A DNA stretch of 64,000 nt, from assembly GCA_900544685.1 (NCBI GenBank), contig UQWA01000011.1:21272-85271 (forward strand), in the 5' to 3' direction. Below, piece after piece: positions 9,112-18,344 of this stretch. The position numbers and the translations under genes are program-made. Under the pieces are notes generated by a model. That model was not told the DNA's origin and made no database searches. It worked only from the letters and a program-made list of their open reading frames with translations. How positions within the stretch are numbered: the first letter of the stretch is position 1; the number at the start of each line of letters is the position of its first letter. This DNA comes from an uncultured Lachnospiraceae bacterium (lineage in GTDB: Bacteria; Bacillota; Clostridia; Lachnospirales; Lachnospiraceae).

Positions 9112-9975
9112 ATGAAGTCAAACTTTAAAGAACTGATGATGCAGGCGGTATTTTTCATTGCCGCCTGTGCTTCTGTACTGGCAGTAGTACTGATTTGTGT
9201 ATTTTTGTTTGCAAACGGTCTGCCGGCTATGGAAAAAATCGGTGTATTCAAATTCTTATTTGGAACAAAATGGAAACCGGGAAATGATATCTTTGGTATC
9301 TTCCCAATGATTCTCGGAAGTATCTATGTAACCGCCGGAGCGATTGTGATCGGCGTACCGGTCGGTATCCTTACTTCTGTATTTATGGCAGAGTATTGCC
9401 CAAAGAAAATCTACAGACCTCTGAAGATGGCAACTGAACTTCTTGCAGGAATTCCTTCTATTGTATATGGATTCTTCGGACTGGTGGTACTGGTTCCGGT
9501 AATCCGTACTTTATTCCAGGGAAAAACCAATGGAAGCAGTATTTTAACATCTTCCATTCTTCTTGGCATGATGATTCTGCCAACCATCATCGGAGTAACA
9601 GAAAGTTCTTTGCGTACCGTATCGAGAGCTTATTTTGAAGGAGCACTGGCTCTGGGAGCGACAAAAGAACGCAGCATTTTTACGGTAATGATTCCGGCAG
9701 CAAAGTCCGGTATTATGGCAGGTGTGGTTCTGGGAATCGGGCGTGCCATTGGTGAAACAATGGCAGTTATGATGGTAGCAGGAAATCAGGCACGAGTGCC
9801 AAACAGTATTTTACAGGGAGTACGAACCCTGACTACTAACATTGTTCTGGAAATGGGTTATGCAACCGGGCTTCACAGAGAAGCACTGATTGCTACGGCA
9901 GTAGTACTGTTTATCTTTATTCTGATTATTAACTTTACCATTGCCTGTCTGAACAACCGGAAAGGGGATGCATAA
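9112..9975 (+). CDS. pstC: Phosphate ABC transporter permease PstC
   Basis: One of the two membrane subunits forming the phosphate channel; 287 residues with six predicted helices. The cytoplasmic coupling loop that contacts PstB is visible as YFEGALALGATKERSIF followed by GIGRAIGETMAV, the usual PstC signature. Starts 27 bases after pstS and ends 2 bases before pstA. Confidence 0.95.
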   Translation: MKSNFKELMMQAVFFIAACASVLAVVLICVFLFANGLPAMEKIGVFKFLFGTKWKPGNDIFGIFPMILGSIYVTAGAIVIGVPVGILTSVFMAEYCPKKIYRPLKMATELLAGIPSIVYGFFGLVVLVPVIRTLFQGKTNGSSILTSSILLGMMILPTIIGVTESSLRTVSRAYFEGALALGATKERSIFTVMIPAAKSGIMAGVVLGIGRAIGETMAVMMVAGNQARVPNSILQGVRTLTTNIVLEMGYATGLHREALIATAVVLFIFILIINFTIACLNNRKGDA

Positions 9976-9977
9976 AC

Positions 9978-10823
9978 ATGAATTTGAAAAAATATAAAGG
10001 CCATACCGGATCATTGATTCTTGTGATTCTGGTTATGCTGGCAGCGGTGATCACCTTTTCCGTATTACTGTTTCTGATCGCTTACATTCTGATCAAAGGG
10101 GTACCACATCTGAAGCCGTCTCTGTTTGCATGGGAGTATACTTCGGATAATGTATCCATGATGCCGGCCATTATTAATACCCTGATTATGACCCTGGTAT
10201 CTCTGGTAATAGCCGTACCATTTGGTATTTTCTCTGCCATCTATCTGGTAGAGTATGCGAAAAGGGGCAACAAATTTGTGAAAGTGATCCGTTTGACTAC
10301 AGAGACACTTTCCGGAATACCTTCTATTGTATACGGTCTGTTTGGCTTCCTGTTTTTTGTTACTTATTGGAAATGGGGTAACTCCATACTGGCCGGTGCA
10401 TTTACTCTGGCCATTATGATTCTGCCACTGATTATGAGAACTACAGAAGAGGCTTTAAAATCCGTACCGGATTCTTACAGGGAAGGAAGCTTTGGACTGG
10501 GGGCCGGAAAGCTGCGAACAGTATTCAGCGTGATCCTGCCGACCGCAATCCCTGGTATTCTGGCAGGTGTGATTCTGGCAGTTGGACGAATTGTGGGAGA
10601 GACGGCGGCCCTCATCTATACAGCGGGAACTGTGGCGCAGGTTCCACACAGTCTGTCCGGACTGATGGGATCAGGACGTACTCTGGCAGTACATATGTAT
10701 AACTTATCCAGTGAGGGTCTTCATGTAGATGAATCCTATGCCACAGCGGTCATCCTTCTGATACTGGTAGTAGCGATCAACAGCCTGTCTGGATTGGTGG
10801 CAAAGAAACTGGCGAAAAGTTGA
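9978..10823 (+). CDS. pstA: Phosphate ABC transporter permease PstA
   Basis: Second membrane subunit of the phosphate importer, 281 residues with six predicted helices. The coupling loop reads SYREGSFGLGAGKLRTV and is followed by AVGRIVGETAAL, as in other PstA proteins. It begins 2 bases after the pstC stop, consistent with translational coupling, and pstB follows 15 bases later. Confidence 0.95.
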   Translation: MNLKKYKGHTGSLILVILVMLAAVITFSVLLFLIAYILIKGVPHLKPSLFAWEYTSDNVSMMPAIINTLIMTLVSLVIAVPFGIFSAIYLVEYAKRGNKFVKVIRLTTETLSGIPSIVYGLFGFLFFVTYWKWGNSILAGAFTLAIMILPLIMRTTEEALKSVPDSYREGSFGLGAGKLRTVFSVILPTAIPGILAGVILAVGRIVGETAALIYTAGTVAQVPHSLSGLMGSGRTLAVHMYNLSSEGLHVDESYATAVILLILVVAINSLSGLVAKKLAKS

Positions 10824-10838
10824 CGGGAGAAATAGAGA

Positions 10839-11588
10839 ATGAACAAGATTGAGATAAAAAATATGAACCTGTATTATTCAGATTTTCATGCATTAAAAGA
10901 TGTCAATCTGGATATTGAACCGAATAAAATTACAGCATTTATCGGACCGTCCGGATGTGGAAAGTCCACGCTGTTAAAATCCCTGAACCGTATGAATGAT
11001 TTGGTGGAGGGCTGCCGGATCGAAGGGGATATCCGCCTGGACGGAGAGGATATCTACGGAAATATGGATGTAAACCTGTTAAGAAAACGAGTGGGAATGG
11101 TGTTCCAGAAAGCGAATCCTTTTCCAATGAGTATATATGATAATATTGCTTACGGGCCGCGTACCCATGGAATTCGTTCAAAGGAAAAGCTGGATGATAT
11201 CGTAGAAAAATCCCTGCGTGACGCAGCAATCTGGGAAGAGACCAAGGATCGTCTGAAAAAGAGCGCCCTGGGTATGTCCGGCGGCCAGCAGCAGAGACTT
11301 TGTATTGCCAGAGCACTGGCTGTACAGCCGGAAGTACTGCTGATGGATGAACCGACTTCTGCACTGGATCCGATCTCCACATCTAAGATTGAAGATCTGG
11401 CACTGGAATTGAAGAAGAACTATACCATTGTTATTGTAACTCACAATATGCAGCAGGCAGTACGTATATCAGACAATACCGCATTTTTCCTTTTGGGAGA
11501 GATGGTAGAATATGGAAACACCCAGAAACTGTTCTCCAAGCCATTTGATAAGAGAACAGAAGATTATATCACAGGAAGGTTTGGTTGA
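10839..11588 (+). CDS. pstB: Phosphate ABC transporter ATPase PstB
   Basis: Cytosolic ATPase driving phosphate import, 249 residues. Walker A is GPSGCGKST at 36-44; the ABC signature MSGGQQQRL and Walker [14 protein letters not shown] follow, then the switch His in VTHNMQQA. The length and the N-terminal [11 protein letters not shown] motif are typical of PstB. phoU begins one base after its stop codon. Confidence 0.97.
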   Translation: MNKIEIKNMNLYYSDFHALKDVNLDIEPNKITAFIGPSGCGKSTLLKSLNRMNDLVEGCRIEGDIRLDGEDIYGNMDVNLLRKRVGMVFQKANPFPMSIYDNIAYGPRTHGIRSKEKLDDIVEKSLRDAAIWEETKDRLKKSALGMSGGQQQRLCIARALAVQPEVLLMDEPTSALDPISTSKIEDLALELKKNYTIVIVTHNMQQAVRISDNTAFFLLGEMVEYGNTQKLFSKPFDKRTEDYITGRFG

Positions 11589-11589
11589 T

Positions 11590-12246
11590 ATGAGAGATTA
11601 TTATAACAAGCAGTTATCAGAACTGGAAAAGATGATGTGCGATATGGGGCAGATGATTGAAACAGCCATTGAGGATGCCATGACAGCACTTCTGGAAAAA
11701 GATCAGGAAAAAGCAAAAGAGATCATTCAGAATGATGAAAAGGTAGACCATCAGCAGAAAAAAATTGAAGATCTCTGTATGCAGCTGTTGTTATCCCAGC
11801 AGCCGGTGGCTACTGATCTGAGACAGATCTCATCTGCCATTAAGATGGTGACGGATATGGAGCGCATCGGGGATCATGCAGCAGATATATCAGAGATCAC
11901 CCTGCTGCTGACACAGTCCGGCTATCCACATGATCTTACAGAAGTGAAGAAAATGGCAAAAGAGACGATCAATATGCTGAAGGACAGTCTGGATGCATAT
12001 ATTGAGAAAAATGCCCAGAAGGCAGTAAAAGTCATCCACCAGGATGATGTAGTAGACGACTATTTCTCCCGAATCAAGAAAGAGATCATTCGTCAGATCA
12101 ATGAAAGCAACGAAGGCGGAGAACAGGAAGCAGATCTTCTGATGATCATCAAATATCTGGAACGAATCGGGGATCATGCCACCAACATTGCAGAGTGGGT
12201 ACTGTTTTATATTACCGGTGAGCATCCGGATGTAAGTCAGCTGTAG
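11590..12246 (+). CDS. phoU: Phosphate signalling regulator PhoU
   Basis: Adaptor linking Pst activity to Pho signalling, normally repressing the sensor kinase when phosphate is plentiful. The 218-residue all-helical protein has two repeats, each with the metal-binding motif ERIGDHA (about residues 77-83 and again near 190). The frame is open further upstream inside pstB, but the ATG at 11590 directly follows the pstB stop and has AGGAAGG as ribosome binding site. No phoP/phoR two-component pair is in the window. Confidence 0.96.
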   Translation: MRDYYNKQLSELEKMMCDMGQMIETAIEDAMTALLEKDQEKAKEIIQNDEKVDHQQKKIEDLCMQLLLSQQPVATDLRQISSAIKMVTDMERIGDHAADISEITLLLTQSGYPHDLTEVKKMAKETINMLKDSLDAYIEKNAQKAVKVIHQDDVVDDYFSRIKKEIIRQINESNEGGEQEADLLMIIKYLERIGDHATNIAEWVLFYITGEHPDVSQL

Positions 12247-12263
12247 CAGATGGCATTTTTACC

Positions 12264-12330
12264 ACAAACTTACATACATTTTACATAAAGCGGATAATGA
12301 ACTTTACATAGCACTGTTAGAATATAGGTA
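12264..12330 (+). promoter_or_regulatory. Second Pho-box promoter, near copy of the pstS promoter
   Basis: TTACAT is repeated at 12270-12275, 12281-12286 and 12304-12309, with exactly the same +0/+11/+34 spacing as in front of pstS, then a TAGAATATA -10 region at about 12318-12326. Flanking bases (CAAACTTACAT, ATAATGAA, CACTG) are also shared with the first site. This indicates independent phosphate control of the gene that follows phoU. Confidence 0.75.
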
Positions 12331-12354
12331 AAGTTAAAGGATTGGCAGGCGAGT

Positions 12355-12567
12355 ATGAGATTTATGTATGAATTAATGCAGGAAAAAGGAAAAATGTCAA
12401 AAGAAAGTGCAGCATTTCTGACAGTGGCACTGATGCTGAGCATGGTATCATTACTGACTGCAGTTGTGATTAGCATGATTGGATTATGGGGATATGCAGA
12501 TACTATTATTTCACTGGTGGTTCTGATAGGCGGACTGGCATCCCTCCTTTGGATCCTGAATCTTTAA
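12355..12567 (+). CDS. Small two-helix membrane protein, probable Pho regulon member
   Basis: A 70-residue protein I do not recognise. After a charged N terminus (about residues 1-20, MRFMYELMQEKGKMSKES) come two hydrophobic segments, roughly 21-43 and 47-69, so both termini probably face the cytosol. It has no Cys or His and no signal cleavage site. The ribosome binding site is weak and an internal ATG at 12364 is a possible start. It is preceded by a phosphate-type promoter nearly identical to that of pstS and followed by a terminator, so it is a single-gene unit. A role in phosphate-starvation signalling or as a small partner of the Pst transporter is only inference. Confidence 0.7.
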   Translation: MRFMYELMQEKGKMSKESAAFLTVALMLSMVSLLTAVVISMIGLWGYADTIISLVVLIGGLASLLWILNL

Positions 12568-12588
12568 GACAGAATAAAAAATGAAAGG

Positions 12589-12631
12589 GAATCCATTATG
12601 ACAAATGTAGTCATACATGGATTCTTTTTTT
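12589..12631 (+). terminator. Intrinsic terminator after the small Pho gene
   Basis: A stem of about 14 bp with one bulge (GAATCCAT...ATGGATTC at its base) is followed by seven T residues at 12625-12631. Confidence 0.85.
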
Positions 12632-12684
12632 GGTGCAGAGCAGAACAGAAATGTGATAAAAAAACTAATTTTTTGTGAAATAAA

Positions 12685-12713
12685 TTGAAAAAAATGTATA
12701 ATTATGTTAAAAT
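12685..12713 (+). promoter_or_regulatory. Promoter of the GGDEF gene
   Basis: TTGAAA at 12685-12690 and TAAAAT at 12708-12713 are 17 bases apart, 52 bases upstream of the chosen start. An overlapping alternative (TTGTGA, 18 bases, TATAAT at 12697-12702) is also possible. Confidence 0.6.
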
Positions 12714-12765
12714 ATAAAAAGTGTCATATGTTAAAATTGACAAAAAATTATCTGAGGTGAGTTCA

Positions 12766-14793
12766 ATGGAGAACAGTATGCAGACATCGCTGGGAGTTCT
12801 GATTGGCGGCGTTCATACCTACTTCCCAAAGGAAATTATAAGGGGAATATCAAAAGAGGCAGAAAAAGAGAATGTTAATATATTTTATTTCCTGGGAATG
12901 CAGACGAAGGTTTTTTTGAAACAGGTGCTGGGAGAACAAAGTAATGCATTTTATGATTATCAGTTCAATACGATCTATGATTATTGCAGGATCGCAGGAG
13001 TGAAGGGGGTCATAATCAATTACGGTACGATCGGTACTTATTTCAAAGAAGGTAATTCGACTGCGTTTGCACGGAGATACAATGATCTACCGGTGGTGTT
13101 ATTGACAGATAAAGTGGACTTGCCCAACTGCTACTCCATCATATCAGATAATTATCAGGGACTGCACACAGCAGTTGAGCACCTGATTGAGGAACATAGA
13201 TGCAGGAAGATACTGTTTGTAAAGGGACCGGAAGGCAACACAGATGCCAACGAGCGTTTTCAGGGATATCTGGATGCCATGAGTGCCCATGGATTAAGGG
13301 TAGAACCAAAGATGATCGCACCAGGAGACTACTCAGAATTCATAGATGCTAACGTAGAGCGGCTTCTGGATGAAAATCCTGATGCAGATGCCATTGCATT
13401 TTCTAATGATGAGATGGCATTTTCAGGATGCAGAGTCTGTAAGAGAAGAGGACTGCGTGTAGGCAAAGACATTTTTATAACCGGTTACGATAACAGTGAG
13501 CTGTCACTGCGAACGGACCCTCCGATGACAACGGTATTGCAGGATGGACGTTCTATGGGTAAGCTGGCTGTTCAGAATATGCTCCGCATTCTGAATGGAG
13601 AAGAAGTACCATTCTGTCGGTATCCGACCAGGCTGGTCGTAAGAGAATCCTGCGGATGCAGGGGTAAGAAGCCCAAAGAAGAAGAGAAAAATTCTTTTAA
13701 TGAAGAAGGGGCAGCAGAAGAGATCCAGAGACTTCGTCATGAGATTGCAGAGAAGCAGCAGGAATTTATAGATTTTCAGAGAAATTCCTGGCTGATTCCG
13801 TTGATGGTAAGGGAACTGAATGAGACCGTGGATGATGAGAGAGGATTTTGTCTGCGCATTATGGATGCCATGAAGACGTTGGGGGTACCGAGCAGTTATC
13901 TTTTTTTGCTGGATCAGCCGATTAATTATAACGGAGAAGATGAATGGGTATGTCCGGACAATCTGCGTCTGGCAGCCTATTGCAGAAAAGAACAGACTTA
14001 TGCGTATTCTTTGCTGGAACGGCCACTTGTGACAGCGGAAAATGGTATCGCACATATGACGGATGATGGAGAGATTCATCAGTTTATGGTATATCTTCTG
14101 TTTTCAGGGGAGCGGCAGTACGGTCTTCTGGTATGTGATGTTCCGGTGAAAGATCTTTCTTTCTATTATGTAGTCAGTCTGCAGATTGGTCTTGCACTGC
14201 ATAACTATGAATTGAATAAGATCGAGACATTGCACCGCCAGCAGATGTTTCAGGATATGGAACGAATCCGGGAGAAGAACCGGGAATTGGATATGAAGTC
14301 TGCCTATGATCAGCTTACCGGACTGCTGAATCTGCGTGGATTTACGGACCGGGCAAATAAACTGTGTGAAGAAGGAGAATCCAGAAAGGCACACTTGTTA
14401 TATGGTGATCTGGATCATTTGAAAGAGATCAATGATACCTGGGGACATGCAGAAGGAAATTTTGCCATCCGGTCATGTGCAAATATTTTGAAAAGCTGTA
14501 TCCGGGGAAGTGATATGATAGCCAGAATAGGCGGAGATGAATTTTCCTGTCTTGTATTTTCGGAGAAGGAAGGATTCGAAAATATTCTGAAGAATCGTAT
14601 TGTTGAAGCATGTAAGCAGTTTAATGAGACTTCCGGGAAACCATATTACGTGGAAATTTCTGTAGGAATTAAAACCTTTCAGATGGAATGCTACGAAGAC
14701 TTGCATCTGGCAACTATCAGCGCAGATCAGGATTTGTATGAAGCGAAGAAAACACGTAAAAAATCCATCAAAAAGAAAAAGAATGAGTTGTAA
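12766..14793 (+). CDS. LacI-type sensor domain fused to GGDEF diguanylate cyclase
   Basis: A 675-residue soluble protein. Residues about 8-285 form a periplasmic-binding-protein/LacI-like ligand domain (SNDEMAFSG, ITGYDNSELS, TTVLQDGRSMG), but the DNA-binding helix-turn-helix that normally precedes it is absent, and there is no signal peptide, so it senses a cytosolic ligand. A short Cys-containing hinge and a coiled coil (about 305-335) lead to a GAF-like middle region, a second coiled coil and a C-terminal GGDEF domain. The active-site GGDEF is at 589-593 and the inhibitory RxxD (RGSD) is five residues before it, so it should make cyclic-di-GMP with product inhibition. The ATG at 12766 has GAGGTG upstream. 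Genes downstream are 68 bases away and may be separate. Confidence 0.88.
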   Translation: MENSMQTSLGVLIGGVHTYFPKEIIRGISKEAEKENVNIFYFLGMQTKVFLKQVLGEQSNAFYDYQFNTIYDYCRIAGVKGVIINYGTIGTYFKEGNSTAFARRYNDLPVVLLTDKVDLPNCYSIISDNYQGLHTAVEHLIEEHRCRKILFVKGPEGNTDANERFQGYLDAMSAHGLRVEPKMIAPGDYSEFIDANVERLLDENPDADAIAFSNDEMAFSGCRVCKRRGLRVGKDIFITGYDNSELSLRTDPPMTTVLQDGRSMGKLAVQNMLRILNGEEVPFCRYPTRLVVRESCGCRGKKPKEEEKNSFNEEGAAEEIQRLRHEIAEKQQEFIDFQRNSWLIPLMVRELNETVDDERGFCLRIMDAMKTLGVPSSYLFLLDQPINYNGEDEWVCPDNLRLAAYCRKEQTYAYSLLERPLVTAENGIAHMTDDGEIHQFMVYLLFSGERQYGLLVCDVPVKDLSFYYVVSLQIGLALHNYELNKIETLHRQQMFQDMERIREKNRELDMKSAYDQLTGLLNLRGFTDRANKLCEEGESRKAHLLYGDLDHLKEINDTWGHAEGNFAIRSCANILKSCIRGSDMIARIGGDEFSCLVFSEKEGFENILKNRIVEACKQFNETSGKPYYVEISVGIKTFQMECYEDLHLATISADQDLYEAKKTRKKSIKKKKNEL

Positions 14794-14860
14794 TTTGCGT
14801 CAAAACCAGATATGATAAATAACTGGAAACGGACAAGTAAAGTAAAAAAGGAAAGCGTAA

Positions 14861-16564
14861 ATGAAAAACTTGAAACAATGGCTGCACAGGCAGACCAGTA
14901 CCGTCTGGTTTGCCTGTGTTTTTAATCTGACGGTGCTCGTTCTGATGTTACTGATTCTCAGACCGGGGTATGAGACAAACGATGATATCAGTATCTCTAT
15001 GATCGCAAATGGGGCATGGGGTGTAAGAGATATGCATGTGATCTGCCAGAATTATCTGTTGGGAAAGCTGTATAATCTTTTTTATACAGCTGGACATGGC
15101 ATGATTCCCTGGTATGCGGTTCTTCAGTATACCTTTGTATTTTCTGCACTGACTACAGTGACCTGTGTGCTGTTTCGCAGACTGAAAGGGGAGCAGGCAT
15201 TTCTGGTGAATGGAATTCTGCTACTTTACTTTGGATATGAATGTTATATCCGTATGCAGTATACCAAGACCGCTGGGATTATGCTGGGCGCAGGCGCATT
15301 TCTTCTTTTTTATGAAATGGAGAAGGAAAAGATCAGTTGGAAAGCAGTGGTATGGGGAATTCTGCTGGCTGTGACCGGTTCACTCTACCGGTTTGAGGAG
15401 ACAGCGGTCTGCTGTGTACTGTTGGCGGGGATTGGCCTGTATTTCCTGATGAATCTGAAGCAGTGGGGAGAGCAGAAAAAGAAGCGTCTGTTGACGTTAC
15501 TTGGAGTGTTTGGACTGACAGGGATACTTATGGTGGGATGCGAACTGATGGATCAGCGGCTCTATGCCTCAGATCCTGACTGGGATGCATTTATGCAGTA
15601 TAATGAGTATCGAAGCAATCTGACAGATTATAGTATTCCGGCATTTGCAGATTTTGAGGAAGAGTATAAGGAGATGGGGATCAACAAGACTGCATACAAG
15701 ATCTTCCGCACAGGTCTGAATTTCTATGACCCGGATGTGTATTCCCTGGATACGTTAAAGAAGATGGATGAACTGCGTCCGCGGAACAATCTCAGCAGAG
15801 CGCTGGCAGAGAATTTCCTGAAGGAATTCCCGGTAGGATACATCAAGATCCCAGTATTCTTAGGATTTTTAACATTGGCTTTTTTATGGCTTTTCTGGAA
15901 AAAGGATCAGAAAAAAGTATGGCTGGTGGCAGGTTATGAGATTTTTGCCATGGGACTGATAGATTTTTATCTGTATTATCAGGGACGTTATCTGGAGAAC
16001 CGTGTGGAAGTGGGCATGTGGTTTGCAATTTCTCTGGTGGTGATCTGGCTCTATGACCAGAAAAAAATTCAGGTCAGCAGACAACTGGTATGGCTGATGC
16101 TGGGCTGTGTGCTGATTGCAAATCAGGGAAGCTGGAAAAGCAGATGGAAAGTGCTCTCAGAACAGGATGCAAGAGACCAGGCGTATCTGAAAGAGTCTTT
16201 TGAAGGCGCAGTGAGTGTGGATCCGGATGGTCTGTACCTTGCAAAGCTGGGAACCATTTCCTATAATAGTTTTGGAATTTTTTCAGCTGTTCCAGAGGGA
16301 ACTTTTGAAAATGTGGTATGGTACGGAGGATGGGAAATGGGAAATCCTCTGTGGAAGAAGAAACTGGCAGAGTACAATATCACGAATCCATATCGTGACC
16401 TGATTGACCAGGAACATGTATATATTGTAGACAATAAGATTGATCTGACACTGAAGTATATCAAAGAATATTATCAGGAAAATGTGGAAGCCGAACTGGT
16501 AAAAGAGTCTGGTAATGTAAAGGTATACCAGATCAAAAGTATAACAGAACAGGAAGACAGCTAA
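14861..16564 (+). CDS. Polytopic membrane protein of unknown function, paralogue 1
   Basis: 567 residues with about ten hydrophobic helices in the first 425 residues and a soluble C-terminal part of roughly 140 residues. A conserved acidic motif, RPGYETNDDISISM, follows the first helix on the presumed outer face; acidic motifs after the first helix are typical of GT-C-fold glycosyltransferases, so a lipid-linked sugar transferase is possible but unproved. A large loop between helices (about 235-325) contains many Tyr and Asp residues. The next gene, overlapping by one base, is a full-length paralogue. Ribosome binding site AAAGGAAAG precedes the ATG. Confidence 0.75.
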   Translation: MKNLKQWLHRQTSTVWFACVFNLTVLVLMLLILRPGYETNDDISISMIANGAWGVRDMHVICQNYLLGKLYNLFYTAGHGMIPWYAVLQYTFVFSALTTVTCVLFRRLKGEQAFLVNGILLLYFGYECYIRMQYTKTAGIMLGAGAFLLFYEMEKEKISWKAVVWGILLAVTGSLYRFEETAVCCVLLAGIGLYFLMNLKQWGEQKKKRLLTLLGVFGLTGILMVGCELMDQRLYASDPDWDAFMQYNEYRSNLTDYSIPAFADFEEEYKEMGINKTAYKIFRTGLNFYDPDVYSLDTLKKMDELRPRNNLSRALAENFLKEFPVGYIKIPVFLGFLTLAFLWLFWKKDQKKVWLVAGYEIFAMGLIDFYLYYQGRYLENRVEVGMWFAISLVVIWLYDQKKIQVSRQLVWLMLGCVLIANQGSWKSRWKVLSEQDARDQAYLKESFEGAVSVDPDGLYLAKLGTISYNSFGIFSAVPEGTFENVVWYGGWEMGNPLWKKKLAEYNITNPYRDLIDQEHVYIVDNKIDLTLKYIKEYYQENVEAELVKESGNVKVYQIKSITEQEDS

Positions 16565-18270
16565 TGAGACTGAAAATGAAAAAATTAGAACAATGGCTGG
16601 ACAGGCAGACCGGAACCGTCTGGTTTGCCTGTTTTTTCAATGTGGCAGTGCTGGCGGTGATGCTATTGCTTCTCCGGCCGGCATTTGAGACAAATGATGA
16701 TATCAGCGTGTCCATGGTGGCAAATGGATCATGGGGAACCGGCAATGCACATATTATCTGCCAGAATTATCTGCTTGGGGTATGGTATACAGCCCTGTAT
16801 CATATCGGGCATGGCAGTATTCCGTGGTATGGAATTTCACAGTATGTATTTTTATGTATGGCAATGTCTGTAGTTACTTATGTACTGTTTCAGAGACTGA
16901 AGAAAGAACAGGCATTTTTCATCAATGGGATTTTGCTGATCTATTTTGGATATGAATGCTATATCCGTATTCAGTACAGCAAGACAGCGGGTGTATTGCT
17001 GGCAGCAGGGGCATTTCTGCTCTTTTATGAGTTGGAGAAGGAAAAAGCCACCTGGTATGGAATTCTTCTTGGAATTTTCCTTGGAGTGACTGGATCCCTG
17101 TATCGTTTTGAAGAAGCAGCAATTTGTTGTCTTCTGATTGCAGGAATCGGACTTTATTTCCTGCTGGATGCCAGAAGGTGGGGCAGACAGAAGAAGAAAA
17201 AACTGTTCCTGATGTTTGGAAGCTTTGGTATGATGGGGGCACTGATGCTGGGATGCGAAATCCTGGACCAGCAGATATATGCTTCCAGTCCGGAATGGGC
17301 ATTTTTTGCAAAATATAATGACTGCAGAAGTGATCTGACAGACTATAGCCTGCCAGATTATGAAACAGACCGTGCGTTATATGATGAACTTGGTATCACA
17401 GAGACAGCCTATGGCCTGTTAAAAGAGGGACTGAATTTCTATGATACGGATGTCTTTTCCCTTGATCATATGGAGACACTGGATGCGGCAAGACCAAAAA
17501 ACAATCTGAGTAAGGCACTGGTGATGAATTTTCTGAAGGAATATCCGATTGGTTATGCAGGAATACCGGTATTTCTGGGATTTTTAACCTTTGTATTTTT
17601 ATGGATCTGTTGGGGAGAACACAGATGGAAAGTATGCCTGACTGCCGGTTATGAAATCCTTGTCATGGGTCTGATTGATTTCTATCTGTATTATCAGGGG
17701 CGTTATCTGAAGAACCGTGTGGAGGTGGCACTGTGGTTTTCCATTTCTCTTGTAGTGATCTGGTTCTGTCATGCCCGGAAGCTTCAGATCACCAGAAAGG
17801 CAGTATTACTGGCAGTGGCGTGTATTCTGATTGCTAATCAGAGTACGTGGAAGAACCGGTGGAGTGTGCTGACTGTGCAGAAGGAGATTGATAAGGAATA
17901 CCTGAGAGGAATCTATCAGGATGCAAAAGATCTTGATCCGGATGGATTGATTCTTGCAAAGATTCCGACGATTACTTATACTATGTATGACGTACTGGAC
18001 AGTGTACCACAGGGAACCTTTGAGAATATCATCTGGCTGGGCGGCTGGGAGATGCAGAATCCGATCTGGATAGAAAAGCTGGCAGAATACGGCATTACCA
18101 ATCCATACCGCGATCTAATTAATAACGAACATGTTTATCTGGTGGATGATAACATTAAGCTGACTTTGAAATATATCCGGGAATATTATGCAGAAGATGT
18201 GGAAGCAGAGCAGCTTCAGGATAACGGACGCTGGCAGGTATATCAGTTAAAGGCAGATTCACTTAAGTAA
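16564..18270 (+). CDS. Polytopic membrane protein of unknown function, paralogue 2
   Basis: 568 residues, colinear with the preceding protein over its whole length: both share QWL-x-RQT-x-TVWFAC at the N terminus, ETNDDIS after helix 1, SLYRFEE, FLGFLT, LIDFYLYYQGRYL and EHVY-[IL]-VD near the C terminus. The stop and start codons overlap as TAATG, so the two are translated from one message. An AGGAAG ribosome binding site supports the ATG at 16564, although homology begins four codons later. The pair may form a heterodimer or act on related substrates; this is inference. Confidence 0.75.
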   Translation: MRLKMKKLEQWLDRQTGTVWFACFFNVAVLAVMLLLLRPAFETNDDISVSMVANGSWGTGNAHIICQNYLLGVWYTALYHIGHGSIPWYGISQYVFLCMAMSVVTYVLFQRLKKEQAFFINGILLIYFGYECYIRIQYSKTAGVLLAAGAFLLFYELEKEKATWYGILLGIFLGVTGSLYRFEEAAICCLLIAGIGLYFLLDARRWGRQKKKKLFLMFGSFGMMGALMLGCEILDQQIYASSPEWAFFAKYNDCRSDLTDYSLPDYETDRALYDELGITETAYGLLKEGLNFYDTDVFSLDHMETLDAARPKNNLSKALVMNFLKEYPIGYAGIPVFLGFLTFVFLWICWGEHRWKVCLTAGYEILVMGLIDFYLYYQGRYLKNRVEVALWFSISLVVIWFCHARKLQITRKAVLLAVACILIANQSTWKNRWSVLTVQKEIDKEYLRGIYQDAKDLDPDGLILAKIPTITYTMYDVLDSVPQGTFENIIWLGGWEMQNPIWIEKLAEYGITNPYRDLINNEHVYLVDDNIKLTLKYIREYYAEDVEAEQLQDNGRWQVYQLKADSLK

Positions 18271-18344
18271 ATGAAAAGTGGGATCAGTCCGATGCTTCAA
18301 AAGGAAAGCAGAGAGTGAATCAGTGTGAAAAGAGGGCAACACAG

